Source: Nitrincola sp048264025
GTDB taxonomy: Bacteria; Pseudomonadota; Gammaproteobacteria; Pseudomonadales; Balneatricaceae
Direction of reading: 5' to 3'
NCBI RefSeq assembly: GCF_048264025.1
Contig: NZ_JBLXDN010000018.1
Span: 1 to 64,000 of the forward strand
Length of the DNA stretch: 64,000 nucleotides
The notes under the pieces are model-generated. The model made no database searches. It was given only the letters and a program-made list of their open reading frames with translations, and was not told the DNA's origin. Every line of letters starts with the position of its first letter. Positions within the stretch are counted from its first letter, which is position 1. Shown here one piece after another: positions 49,316 to 58,149 of this stretch. The position numbers and the translations under genes are program-made.

Positions 49316-50776
49316 ATGAACGAATTTAAACACTTTATCAATGGCGAATTTGTCGCTTCCGCCAGTGGTAAAACTTTTGAAAATCGCTGCCCGGTCGACA
49401 ACAGCCTGATCGGCGCCGTTTATGAAGCGGGTCGGGATGAGGTGGATGCGGCGGTAAAAGCAGCTAAAGCCGCGTTGCAAGGGCCCTGGGGGAAAATGAC
49501 CCAGGCCGAGCGTATCACGCTGCTGAACCGGGTGGCTGATCGCATTAATGAACGCTCCGATGAGTTTCTGGCGGCTGAGTGTCGCGATACCGGCAAGCCG
49601 TACAGCATCGCCAGCCATATCGATATTCCGCGCGGTGCAGCCAACTTCAAAGCCTTTTCAGAAACCCTGGCGAACCATCCGACTGAAGCCTTCCGCATGG
49701 ATACGCCAGATGGCGAAGGGGCTATCAATCTGGGGCATCGCTCTCCCAAGGGTGTCGTGGCTGTGATCAGCCCCTGGAACCTGCCGCTGTTGCTGATGAC
49801 CTTTAAGGTTGGACCGGCATTGGCGTGCGGTAATACCGTTGTGGTGAAACCCTCTGAAGAAACCCCGGCGACAGCAACGCTGCTGGGGGAGGTTATGAAT
49901 GAGTGTGGCGTACCTGCAGGTGTCTATAACGTCATACATGGACTGGGTCCAAATTCAGCCGGTGAGTTTCTGACCACGCACCCGCTGGTGAATGCCATCA
50001 CCTTTACTGGTGAAACCCGCACGGGCGAGGCAATCATGAAAGCGGCCGCGGTAGGGCTGCGTAATATTTCCATGGAGTTGGGCGGTAAGAACCCGGCGCT
50101 GGTGTTTGCTGATTGTGATCTGGATAAAGCCGTGGAAGGCACCATGCGCTCGGCGTTCGTTAATTGTGGTCAGGTGTGCCTGGGTACCGAGCGTGTGTAT
50201 GTAGAGCGGCCCATCTATGAAGCCTTTCTGGCACGCATGAAAGATGCCGTTGCCCAGCTCAAATTAGGCCGTCCCGAAGATCCGGCAGCCAATTTCGGCC
50301 CGCTGGTCAGTCTCGCACACCGGGACAAGGTTAAGTACTACTACGATTTGGCCGTGCAGGAAGGTGCCAGGGTCGAGATCGGCGGTGGGATTCCGGATAT
50401 GGGCGCGGAGCTGAATGACGGTGCCTGGATTGAACCGACTATCTGGACCGGGCTGGCTGATGATGCGCGAGTCATTCGCGAAGAGATCTTTGGCCCGTGT
50501 TGTCATATTCGTCCTTTCGATACCGAAGAAGAAGCCATCGCCCTGGCCAATGACACTGAATATGGCCTCGCTGCCGCCATCTGGACAGGAAATTCCTCCC
50601 GCGCCGTGCGTGTCGCCGAACAGGTTGAAGCCGGTCTGGTGTGGGTGAATAGCTGGTTCCTGCGTGATCTGCGCACCGCCTTTGGCGGTGCCAAACAATC
50701 CGGTATCGGTCGTGAAGGCGGAGTGCATGGCCTGGAGTTTTACACCGAGCTGAAAAACATCTGTATCAAGCTGTGA
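49316..50776 (+). CDS. dmpC: 2-hydroxymuconic semialdehyde dehydrogenase DmpC
   Basis: 486 residues, aldehyde dehydrogenase superfamily. NAD-binding GFTGETRTGEAI-type loop, general-base Glu in MELGGKNP (about 255) and catalytic Cys in FVNCGQVCLGTERV (about 289). The HMSD subgroup features FINGEFVAS and the C-terminal AFGGAKQSGIGREGGVHGLEFYTE are present. It oxidises the ring-cleavage product to 4-oxalocrotonate, the start of the oxalocrotonate branch completed by DmpI and DmpH. Confidence 0.96.
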   Translation: MNEFKHFINGEFVASASGKTFENRCPVDNSLIGAVYEAGRDEVDAAVKAAKAALQGPWGKMTQAERITLLNRVADRINERSDEFLAAECRDTGKPYSIASHIDIPRGAANFKAFSETLANHPTEAFRMDTPDGEGAINLGHRSPKGVVAVISPWNLPLLLMTFKVGPALACGNTVVVKPSEETPATATLLGEVMNECGVPAGVYNVIHGLGPNSAGEFLTTHPLVNAITFTGETRTGEAIMKAAAVGLRNISMELGGKNPALVFADCDLDKAVEGTMRSAFVNCGQVCLGTERVYVERPIYEAFLARMKDAVAQLKLGRPEDPAANFGPLVSLAHRDKVKYYYDLAVQEGARVEIGGGIPDMGAELNDGAWIEPTIWTGLADDARVIREEIFGPCCHIRPFDTEEEAIALANDTEYGLAAAIWTGNSSRAVRVAEQVEAGLVWVNSWFLRDLRTAFGGAKQSGIGREGGVHGLEFYTELKNICIKL

Positions 50777-50819
50777 TCTGTACTGGGCCGGTCGGCCTCA
50801 GTCTGAAGGGGGGAATGAC

Positions 50820-51647
50820 GTGAGTAATCCAGAAATAGGTCAGATGGTAAATGTTAAGGGTGTGCAAACCAATCTGCATGACCAGGGTAGTGGTTTTCCT
50901 GTCGTGCTGATCCATGGCTCTGGCCCTGGGGTGACCGCTTGGGCTAACTGGCGTTTAGTCCTGCCAGAATTAGCCAAGAGTCGCCGTGTCATTGCGCCTG
51001 ATATGTTGGGCTTTGGCTATACCGACCGTCCGGCAGATCAGCAATACAACCTGGACCGTTGGGTGACGCATGTTATCGATTTGCTGGACACCCTGGGCAT
51101 AGATCAGGCTGATCTGGTGGGTAACTCCTTTGGCGGTGCACTGACTCTGGCTCTGGCGATACGTCATCCGCAACGCTTCCGTCGTTTGGTGTTGATGGGC
51201 AGTGTCGGGGTGCCCTTTGATATGACTCCGGGGTTAGAGGCTGCCTGGGGTTATGAGCCCTCACTCGCAGCAATGCGGCGTTTGCTGGATATCTTTGCCT
51301 ATGACCGAACACTGGTCAGCGATGAACTGGCACAAATGCGCTATGAAGCCAGTATTCGACCCGGCTTTCAGGAGTCCTTTGCCGCCATGTTTCCAGCCCC
51401 ACGTCAGCGCTGGGTGGATGCCATGGCTAGTCCTGAGTCCGAAATTCGTGCCTTACCCCATGAAACACTGATCATTCACGGACGTGAAGATCAGGTGATT
51501 CCACTTCAGACCAGCCTGGTGCTGTCACAGTGGATAGATAAAGCCCAGCTTCATGTGTTCGGACATTGTGGGCACTGGACCCAGATTGAGCACACTCAAC
51601 GTTTCACAAAATTGGTATCTGATTTTCTCGCAGAAGCAGATGTTTGA
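50820..51647 (+). CDS. dmpD: 2-hydroxymuconic semialdehyde hydrolase DmpD
   Basis: 275 residues, alpha/beta hydrolase. Oxyanion region HGSGPGVTAWANWR, nucleophile elbow VGNSFGGALTLAL (Ser about 103), Asp in IHGREDQVIP and His in FGHCGHWTQIE. It cleaves 2-hydroxymuconic semialdehyde to 2-oxopent-4-enoate and formate, the branch used for methylated (ketone) cleavage products. The start is GTG at 50820 with AAGGGGGG six bases upstream. Confidence 0.96.
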   Translation: MSNPEIGQMVNVKGVQTNLHDQGSGFPVVLIHGSGPGVTAWANWRLVLPELAKSRRVIAPDMLGFGYTDRPADQQYNLDRWVTHVIDLLDTLGIDQADLVGNSFGGALTLALAIRHPQRFRRLVLMGSVGVPFDMTPGLEAAWGYEPSLAAMRRLLDIFAYDRTLVSDELAQMRYEASIRPGFQESFAAMFPAPRQRWVDAMASPESEIRALPHETLIIHGREDQVIPLQTSLVLSQWIDKAQLHVFGHCGHWTQIEHTQRFTKLVSDFLAEADV

Positions 51648-51674
51648 AGCCTAGTTAAATAAAAAGAGAAGTCT

Positions 51675-52460
51675 ATGAATAAGCAACAGATTCAGGCTTG
51701 CGGTGATGAGCTGTTCAACGCGATGACCAGCCGCAAGGTCATTCGCCCGTTAACCGAAACCTATGCGGACATCAGCATTGATGATGCCTACCACATCTCC
51801 TTACGCATGCTGGAGCAGCGTTTGGCGGCCGGTGAGCGGGTGATCGGTAAAAAGATCGGCGTGACCTCTAAAGCGGTGCAAAACATGCTTAATGTGCATC
51901 AGCCGGATTTTGGCTACCTGACGGACAAAATGGCCTATAGCCAGGGTGAAGAGATGCCCATCAGCCAGCTACTGATGCAGCCCAAAGCCGAAGGCGAAAT
52001 TGCCTTTATCCTCAAAAAAGACCTGATGGGCCCCGGTATTACCAATGCCGATGTGCTGGCCGCTACCGAATGCGTGATGCCCTGTTTTGAGGTGGTGGAT
52101 TCACGCATCGACAACTGGCAGATCAAAATTCAGGACACCGTGGCAGACAATGCCTCCTGTGGCTTGTTTGTACTGGGAGACAGTGCAGTGGATCCGCGCA
52201 AGGTCGATCTGGCTACCTGCGGCATGGTGGTGGAAAAGAACGGATCAATCATTTCGACCGGGGCGGGAGCCGCCGCGTTGGGTAGTCCGGTTAATTGTGT
52301 CGCCTGGCTGGCAAACACCCTGGGTGCGTTTGGCATAGGGCTGAAAGCCGGTGAAGTGATTCTGTCCGGATCACTGGTGCCACTTGAGCCGGTGGTGGCG
52401 GGCGATTATATGCGCGTCAGTATTGGTGGGATGGGCAGTGCTTCGGTGCGCTTTGTTTAG
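51675..52460 (+). CDS. dmpE: 2-oxopent-4-enoate hydratase DmpE
   Basis: 261 residues of the fumarylacetoacetate hydrolase-like hydratase/decarboxylase family. Blocks: GERVIGKKIGVTSKAVQNMLNV, EGEIAFILKKDLMGPGIT, CFEVVDSRIDNWQIKIQDTVADNASC and GLKAGEVILSGSLVPLEPV. Mg2+ is bound by the acidic residues of EGEIAF and EVVDSR. It adds water to 2-oxopent-4-enoate, giving 4-hydroxy-2-oxovalerate. It is a paralogue of DmpH in the same operon. Confidence 0.95.
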   Translation: MNKQQIQACGDELFNAMTSRKVIRPLTETYADISIDDAYHISLRMLEQRLAAGERVIGKKIGVTSKAVQNMLNVHQPDFGYLTDKMAYSQGEEMPISQLLMQPKAEGEIAFILKKDLMGPGITNADVLAATECVMPCFEVVDSRIDNWQIKIQDTVADNASCGLFVLGDSAVDPRKVDLATCGMVVEKNGSIISTGAGAAALGSPVNCVAWLANTLGAFGIGLKAGEVILSGSLVPLEPVVAGDYMRVSIGGMGSASVRFV

Positions 52461-52498
52461 TCAGCCAGAATAATAAACTCAGGATTGGAACAGTTCTT

Positions 52499-53410
52499 AT
52501 GTCAAAAAAATTGAAAGCGGTCATTATCGGCCCCGGCAATATCGGCACCGACTTGCTGATGAAAATGCAGCGCTCTGAATGGATAGAGCCGGTATGGATG
52601 GTGGGTATTGACCCGCAATCCGAAGGCCTGACACGGGCCAAAGCGATGGGTATTAAAACCTGCGCTACGGGTGTCGATGGCCTGTTACCTCATGTGCTTG
52701 AAGACGATATTCGTGTCGCCTTTGATGCAACCTCAGCCTATGTGCATGCCGAAAACAGCCGCAAGCTGAATGAGTTGGGTGTGATCATGATCGATCTGAC
52801 GCCTGCGGCGATAGGCCCTTACTGCGTGCCGCCGGTTAACCTGGCTGATCATGCCAAGAACCTGGAAATGAACGTCAATATGGTCACCTGTGGTGGTCAA
52901 GCCACTATTCCCATGGTGGCGGCGGTTTCCCGTGTGCAACCAGTGGCCTATGGCGAAATTGTGGCCACTGTGTCGTCGCGTTCCGTCGGTCCAGGCACAC
53001 GTCAGAATATTGATGAATTTACCCGCACAACAGCCGCCGCTGTAGAGAAGGTGGGGGGAGCTAAGCAGGGTAAGGCGATCATCATTATCAACCCCGCCGA
53101 ACCACCGCTGATGATGCGCGACACCATCCACTGCCTGACCGAAGACACCCCGGATCAGGCGGCTATTACCGAATCCGTTCACGCCATGGTCAAGGAGGTT
53201 CAGAAATATGTGCCTGGTTACCGGCTGGTCAACGGTCCGGTATTTGATGGCAACCGCGTGTCGGTATTTATGGAAGTGGAGGGTCTGGGTGACTTCCTGC
53301 CTAAATATGCAGGCAACCTCGACATCATGACGGCCGCCGGTTTACGCACCGCCGAGATGTTCGCAGAAGAAGCCGCCAACGGCAGCATCACCTTACCAGC
53401 GCGCAGCTAA
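52499..53410 (+). CDS. dmpF: acetaldehyde dehydrogenase (acylating) DmpF
   Basis: 303 residues. N-terminal NAD-binding IIGPGNIGTDLLMKM, catalytic Cys about residue 131 in VTCGGQATIPMV, and SSRSVGPGTRQNIDEFT. It converts acetaldehyde, channelled from the DmpG aldolase partner, with CoA and NAD+ to acetyl-CoA. The gene stands directly before dmpG, reflecting the DmpFG complex. Confidence 0.97.
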   Translation: MSKKLKAVIIGPGNIGTDLLMKMQRSEWIEPVWMVGIDPQSEGLTRAKAMGIKTCATGVDGLLPHVLEDDIRVAFDATSAYVHAENSRKLNELGVIMIDLTPAAIGPYCVPPVNLADHAKNLEMNVNMVTCGGQATIPMVAAVSRVQPVAYGEIVATVSSRSVGPGTRQNIDEFTRTTAAAVEKVGGAKQGKAIIIINPAEPPLMMRDTIHCLTEDTPDQAAITESVHAMVKEVQKYVPGYRLVNGPVFDGNRVSVFMEVEGLGDFLPKYAGNLDIMTAAGLRTAEMFAEEAANGSITLPARS

Positions 53411-53423
53411 CAGGAGCAAAATC

Positions 53424-54452
53424 ATGAATTTACATAATAAAGCTGTCACGTTACACGATATGAGCCTGCGCGATGGTATGCACGCCAAACGTCATCAAAT
53501 CAGCCTGGAGCAGATGGTAACGATTGCATCGGCCATGGATGTTGCTGGCATGCCGCTGATCGAAGTGACCCATGGCGATGGCCTGGGCGGCGCCTCATTA
53601 AACTACGGTTTTCCCGCCCACAGTGATGAGGAATACCTCAACGCCGTGGTTCCGAAAATGAAAAACGCCAAAATTTCTGCGCTGCTGCTGCCGGGGATCG
53701 GGACGGTTGATCACCTGAAAATGGCGAAAGACTGTGGTGTCAGCACCATTCGTGTTGCCACGCACTGTACGGAAGCGGATGTCTCTGAACAGCATATCGG
53801 TATGGCCGCCAAAATGGGTATGGATACCGTCGGCTTCTTGATGATGGCGCATATGATCAGTGCTGAAAAAGTGCTGGAGCAAGCACGCTTGATGGTCAGT
53901 TACGGCGCTAACTGCATCTATTGCACCGATTCTGCCGGCTACATGCTGCCGGATGAAGTCAGCGAGAAGATTGCTCTGCTGCGGGCTGAGTTGCCCAAGA
54001 GCATCGAGATAGGCTTTCACGGCCACCATAACATGGGCATGGCCATCGCCAACTCCCTGGCAGCTATTGAAGCGGGAGCTACTCGCATTGATGGCTCTGT
54101 TGCCGGGCTGGGTGCTGGCGCCGGAAATACGCCACTGGAAGTGCTGGTTGCGGTACTGGAACGCATGGGAGCTCAAACCGGTATCGATCTTTACCAGATT
54201 ATGGATGTGGCCGAAGACCTGGTGGTCCCGATGATGGACCAACCGATCCGGGTTGACCGTGATTCGCTGACACTGGGCTATGCCGGTGTGTACAGCTCAT
54301 TTCTGCTGTTCGCACAGCGTGCCGAGAAAAAATACGGCATTCAGGCGCGAGACATCCTGGTGGAATTGGGTCGCCGAGGCACAGTGGGCGGACAGGAAGA
54401 CATGATTGAAGACCTGGCACTGACCATGGCAAAACAGAAGGGGTTAATTTGA
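53424..54452 (+). CDS. dmpG: 4-hydroxy-2-oxovalerate aldolase DmpG
   Basis: 342 residues, HMG-CoA-lyase-like TIM barrel. LHDMSLRDGMHAKRHQ holds the catalytic Arg and metal-binding Asp; IGFHGHHNMGMA carries the metal-binding histidines (about 197-203). The C-terminal domain forms the channel to DmpF. It splits 4-hydroxy-2-oxovalerate into pyruvate and acetaldehyde. Its stop overlaps the dmpH start (ATGA type overlap). Confidence 0.97.
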   Translation: MNLHNKAVTLHDMSLRDGMHAKRHQISLEQMVTIASAMDVAGMPLIEVTHGDGLGGASLNYGFPAHSDEEYLNAVVPKMKNAKISALLLPGIGTVDHLKMAKDCGVSTIRVATHCTEADVSEQHIGMAAKMGMDTVGFLMMAHMISAEKVLEQARLMVSYGANCIYCTDSAGYMLPDEVSEKIALLRAELPKSIEIGFHGHHNMGMAIANSLAAIEAGATRIDGSVAGLGAGAGNTPLEVLVAVLERMGAQTGIDLYQIMDVAEDLVVPMMDQPIRVDRDSLTLGYAGVYSSFLLFAQRAEKKYGIQARDILVELGRRGTVGGQEDMIEDLALTMAKQKGLI

Positions 54453-55243
54453 TGGGTAATTTAACACGTACAGAAATTGAACAGCTGGCAACCTATTGTG
54501 AAGACGCTGAGCTCAAGGCCTATGAGATCACCAAGGTGACAGACCAGTATCCGCATATGACCTACGAAGATGCCTTTGATGTGCAGTGGGAAGTGCGCAA
54601 GCGCAAAGAGGCGCGTGGCCACAAGATTGTGGGCATGAAAATGGGCCTGACATCCTGGGCAAAAATGGCACAGATGGGAGTAGAGCAGCCCTGTTACGGC
54701 TATCTGGCCGATTATTTCAGTGTGCCTGAGGGTGGCGAGATCAAAATGGATGAATTGATTCATCCGAAAATTGAAGCCGAAATTGCCTTTGTCACCAAAG
54801 CCCCGTTGAAAGGCCCAGGTGTGCATATCGGTGATGTGATGCGCGCGACCGACTTCATCATCCCGGCGGTGGAAGTGATTGACTCCCGCTACAAGGATTT
54901 CAAGTTCGACCTTAAAAGCGTGATCGCCGATAACTCCAGTTCAACACGTTTTATCACCGGTGGTCGTATGGCGCGTCTGGAAGATGTAGACGTGACAACA
55001 CTGGGTGTGGTGATGGAGATCAACGGCGAGGTGGTCGCTACTGGCGCAGGTGCAGCGGTGCTCGGTCATCCGGCCGCCTCGGTGGCGATGCTGGCAAATA
55101 TGCTGGGTGAGCGAGGTGAAGAGATACCGGCTGGCACTTTCATTATGACGGGTGGGATTACTGCAGCTGTCACTGTGAATCGGGGCGATTCCATAACCGT
55201 TCGTTATCAGGATCTTGGATCGATATCGGCAAGGTTTATTTAA
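54449..55243 (+). CDS. dmpH: 4-oxalocrotonate decarboxylase DmpH
   Basis: 264 residues, same fold as DmpE (about a quarter to a third of positions visibly shared). Blocks: RGHKIVGMKMGLTSWAKMAQMGV, KIEAEIAFVTKAPLKGPGVH, PAVEVIDSRYKDFKFDLKSVIADNSSS and GEEIPAGTFIMTGGITAAV. It decarboxylates 2-oxo-3-hexenedioate (tautomer of 4-oxalocrotonate) to 2-oxopent-4-enoate in complex with the hydratase DmpE. The first two codons overlap dmpG. Confidence 0.96.
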   Translation: MMGNLTRTEIEQLATYCEDAELKAYEITKVTDQYPHMTYEDAFDVQWEVRKRKEARGHKIVGMKMGLTSWAKMAQMGVEQPCYGYLADYFSVPEGGEIKMDELIHPKIEAEIAFVTKAPLKGPGVHIGDVMRATDFIIPAVEVIDSRYKDFKFDLKSVIADNSSSTRFITGGRMARLEDVDVTTLGVVMEINGEVVATGAGAAVLGHPAASVAMLANMLGERGEEIPAGTFIMTGGITAAVTVNRGDSITVRYQDLGSISARFI

Positions 55244-55329
55244 TATATTTCATGCAATTAATTCTAATTATTAAAGTTAAAGATTAACTAAAGTTTAACT
55301 AAAAAATAACTCTAAAAAAGGTAGTACCT

Positions 55330-56145
55330 ATGTCTATGAAAAAAATAGTGTCGCTGGCTGCTATGGTATCGCTGGCCCCCCTTGCGCTGCAAGCCGGTCA
55401 GTATGTCCCCGGGATCGAGGGGGTTAAGTCCGCGGTCGTGCCACCTCCGGGTGTTTACTACCGTGGCTATGCGGTGCATTACGATGCCAGTAACGCTGAT
55501 GGCCTGCCACCTGATAGCAGTGTGAAAGTGGATGCACTGGCGCACCGTTTTATCTGGGTCACCGAAACCGAAGTGCTGGGTGGTAACCTGGGCTTTGAGG
55601 CCATACTGCCGATGGTAAGAACCGACCTGGATATCGGAAACGGTATAGTGCGTGACAAACAAACCGGGCTGGGCGATCTGTTTGTCGGCTCTCTGATCGG
55701 TTGGCATGGGGAGCGTTGGGATGCTGTTGCTGCAGCAGGCATCTGGAATGCGACGGGGAAAAGCAGTGAACCGGCCGATCCGGGTTTTGGTTACACTGAA
55801 GTGATGCTGACGTTGGGAGGGAATGTCTACCTTACTGAAGCCAAGGATGTGTCTTTATCCTTGCTGTCCCGTTATGAAATTGCCGACAAAAGCTCAGTGA
55901 ACGACGAGCTGGTCGTGGAGTGGGGTCTGGGTAAGAGCTACGGCCTGATGGATCTGGGGTTGGTAGGATACAGCCGTTGGGATGTTGACGGAGGCGATGC
56001 TGAGACTCACGCCGCTGGGGTGTCTGCTGGCTATTTCTGGCCGCAGATCATGATGGGTGTGGATGCAGGCATCTATAAAGAACATAGTGTTAGAGAAGGT
56101 TTTGAAGGCACTAAGTTTCGTGTCGCACTGACCAAAGTTTTTTGA
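55330..56145 (+). CDS. MetA-pathway-of-phenol-degradation outer membrane protein
   Basis: 271 residues. Sec signal peptide (about 1-22, cleaved near LQAG). The beta-strand-rich body of the phenol_MetA_deg family (PF13557-type) includes GVYYRGYAVHYDASNADG, LGFEAILPMVRTDLDIG and GDLFVGSLIGWHGERWDAVAAAGIWNATGKS, with FRVALTKVF ending in an aromatic residue as outer-membrane barrels do. It probably admits the aromatic substrate through the outer membrane. It is inserted between dmpH and dmpI after an 86-base, very AT-rich gap that may hold its own promoter. An ATG at 55336 (MKKIVSL) is an alternative start. Confidence 0.88.
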   Translation: MSMKKIVSLAAMVSLAPLALQAGQYVPGIEGVKSAVVPPPGVYYRGYAVHYDASNADGLPPDSSVKVDALAHRFIWVTETEVLGGNLGFEAILPMVRTDLDIGNGIVRDKQTGLGDLFVGSLIGWHGERWDAVAAAGIWNATGKSSEPADPGFGYTEVMLTLGGNVYLTEAKDVSLSLLSRYEIADKSSVNDELVVEWGLGKSYGLMDLGLVGYSRWDVDGGDAETHAAGVSAGYFWPQIMMGVDAGIYKEHSVREGFEGTKFRVALTKVF

Positions 56146-56166
56146 TCTGGTAGCCTGGAGGCTGTT

Positions 56167-56358
56167 ATGCCGATTGCTCAGCTTTATATACTGGAAGGGC
56201 GCAGTGATGCGCAAAAAGAGCGCTTGATCGAGGAGGTCACAGCCGCGATGGTGCGTTCGCTGGATGCACCACAGCAGGCGGTTAGAGTGATGATTACCGA
56301 AATGCCTAAGCAGCATTTTGGTATTGCGGGTCAATCCGCTAAAAAGCTCGGGCGCTAA
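56167..56358 (+). CDS. dmpI: 4-oxalocrotonate tautomerase DmpI
   Basis: 63 residues. After removal of the initiator Met the N-terminal Pro (MPIAQLYILEGR) is the catalytic base; the arginines RSD and VRVMI are also in place. A homohexamer that isomerises 4-oxalocrotonate between enol and keto forms for DmpH. It is the last gene of the operon, followed by a strong hairpin terminator. Confidence 0.95.
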   Translation: MPIAQLYILEGRSDAQKERLIEEVTAAMVRSLDAPQQAVRVMITEMPKQHFGIAGQSAKKLGR

Positions 56359-56376
56359 AGATCACTTCAGGAAACC

Positions 56377-56414
56377 CTGCTGACCGTTTGTTCCCCTTAC
56401 GGTCAGCAGTTTAC
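56377..56414. terminator. bidirectional terminator between dmpI and dmpR
   Basis: CTGCTGACCG and CGGTCAGCAG form a perfect 10-bp stem with a 13-base loop followed by TTTA. It sits between two convergent genes, so it can end both transcripts. Confidence 0.75.
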
Positions 56415-56424
56415 TGCTATTTGC

Positions 56425-58149
56425 TTACTTCTTTTCTGCTTCGCCGTTAGCGCTTTCATCCTGACGTTTTAACCGGTAGGCCAGTGCAGGGCGGCTTAAA
56501 CCTAACAAGCGTGCCGCCGCTGAAATATTACCTTCTGCCTTTTCAGTTGCCTTATTAATCAAGGCCGTTTCCAGATCACTGATGCTGATTTCATTGTAAA
56601 GAATCTGGTCCGTCAGAGAAGCCAGCAATAGTTCATTGGGCGTGTGGCTTTCCAACTGACCTGAGGACTGATTTAACTTGCGCGTTTTAGGATCAACCGA
56701 GGGAGTTTGACTCCAGCCGGCATTAAACAGGTTTTGCTCGGTAATTGAGCTACTTTCATCGGTCAGAATAATACCGCGCTCTATCGCGTTTTCCAGTTCA
56801 CGGATATTCCCCGGCCAGTCATAGCCATGCAAGGCCGCCATAGCCCGGTCTGTAAACCCCAGGGTGACTTTGCGGTATTGTTTTTCGTAGCGTTTACGGA
56901 AATGCTCTGCCAACAAGGCAATATCATTTTGCCGCTCACGCAACGCCGGAATTACCACCATATAGGCATTGATACGATAGAAGAGATCGGCACGAAAACG
57001 TCCGGCTTTTACGGCGGCCGCCAGATCTTCGTTTGTCGCTGCGACTATGCGTACATCGATCGAGCGGGTGTGATCGTCACCCACGCGCTCCAACTCACCT
57101 TCCTGAATGACACGTAGCAACGCCGCCTGGGCTCTGGGTGAGAGTTCAATCACTTCATCAAGAAAAATGGTGCCACCATCGGCGCGCTCGAAGCGACCTT
57201 TACGCGATTGCGTAGCGCCGGTATAAGCGCCTTTTTCAACACCAAAGAGTTCCGATTCGATCAGCTCAGGGGGGATGGCAGCACAGTTTACCGCCACGAA
57301 GGGACCGTCTTTGCGCGTACTCATGCTATGGACACGGCGTGCCAACACTTCCTTGCCGGTACCGGTTTCACCAATTAACAGCATGGTGACATCGGCATTG
57401 GCACCACGGTCAATCATCTCCAGGGCGCTGGTAAATGGCGGTGCTTCGCCCAGGGCTTTGGGCACATCTTCCGGGTAGCCGAGCGTTTGTTCAAGATCGG
57501 CAATGCGTGATTGCAGTTCGTAAAGCTCATCAATTAACGGCGCTTCACGGAAAAAATGGCTAAAGTCTTCGTGATCTGGCCACTCGGTAGCGACTTTACC
57601 GATGATGCGGCATTGATGGTCGCCCTGACCGCGGCATTCGACCTCTCTGAACTGGATATCCAGGCCGGTGAAATGGCTGGAATAAGCACAGGCATAGCCT
57701 AACAGCATCCAGCAAGCGGGTTCATTCAGCTGGCCTAAGGACATCCTGCAGATTTCAACTTCAAATGAATCGACCCATTCAAACTCGGCATAGAAATGCT
57801 TTTTGTCAGGATCGTACTCAAGTACCAGTGGGATCACTTTGACCATGCCACGCAGGCAATGCAGCTGAGGGCCGGTGAGAAAGGCCTGGTCGGGGGTAGC
57901 ATCGGGATTGAGTTTACGGGCCAGTTCAGCATCACGCATGCCGGAGTAGTAGCCAAGGCGCATAAAAAAGCCCTTGCCACGCTCCATACCCATGGAGGTA
58001 ATAATCTCTTTCCTGAAGCTGGAAAGCGCACCCAGCCCCATCAATACCGTCCGCTGTTCAGCCAGCCAGATTTTGCCTTCCTCAGGCTTAAATTGCAGCT
58101 TGTCCAGCAGATACTTCAGATCCGGAAATTGCAAATGAGCGTCAGACAC
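56425..58149 (-). CDS. dmpR: phenol-responsive sigma-54 activator, DmpR/XylR family
   Basis: 574 residues. N-terminal XylR-N plus V4R sensor (about 15-210; FKPEEGKIWLAEQRTVLMGLGAL, with the GYYSGMRDAELA and CRIIGKVA blocks) that binds phenols. A B-linker follows, then the AAA+ domain (about 235-470; Walker A GETGTGKEVLARRVH, loop L1 GAYTGA instead of the usual GAFTGA, Walker B GTIFLDEV) and a Fis-type HTH (NISAAARLLGLSRPALAYRL, about 538-557). It activates the -24/-12 promoter at 43225. The start is GTG at 58147-58149 with AGGTG just upstream. The gene is convergent with the operon it controls, at its far end, unlike the usual upstream position. Confidence 0.93.
   Translation of the reverse strand: MSDAHLQFPDLKYLLDKLQFKPEEGKIWLAEQRTVLMGLGALSSFRKEIITSMGMERGKGFFMRLGYYSGMRDAELARKLNPDATPDQAFLTGPQLHCLRGMVKVIPLVLEYDPDKKHFYAEFEWVDSFEVEICRMSLGQLNEPACWMLLGYACAYSSHFTGLDIQFREVECRGQGDHQCRIIGKVATEWPDHEDFSHFFREAPLIDELYELQSRIADLEQTLGYPEDVPKALGEAPPFTSALEMIDRGANADVTMLLIGETGTGKEVLARRVHSMSTRKDGPFVAVNCAAIPPELIESELFGVEKGAYTGATQSRKGRFERADGGTIFLDEVIELSPRAQAALLRVIQEGELERVGDDHTRSIDVRIVAATNEDLAAAVKAGRFRADLFYRINAYMVVIPALRERQNDIALLAEHFRKRYEKQYRKVTLGFTDRAMAALHGYDWPGNIRELENAIERGIILTDESSSITEQNLFNAGWSQTPSVDPKTRKLNQSSGQLESHTPNELLLASLTDQILYNEISISDLETALINKATEKAEGNISAAARLLGLSRPALAYRLKRQDESANGEAEKK

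Noticed and set aside
48623..49618. 331-codon minus-strand frame opposite dmpB and dmpC
   Set aside because: It covers the 3' half of dmpB and the 5' part of dmpC, both with catalytic residues intact; the antisense product has no motif.
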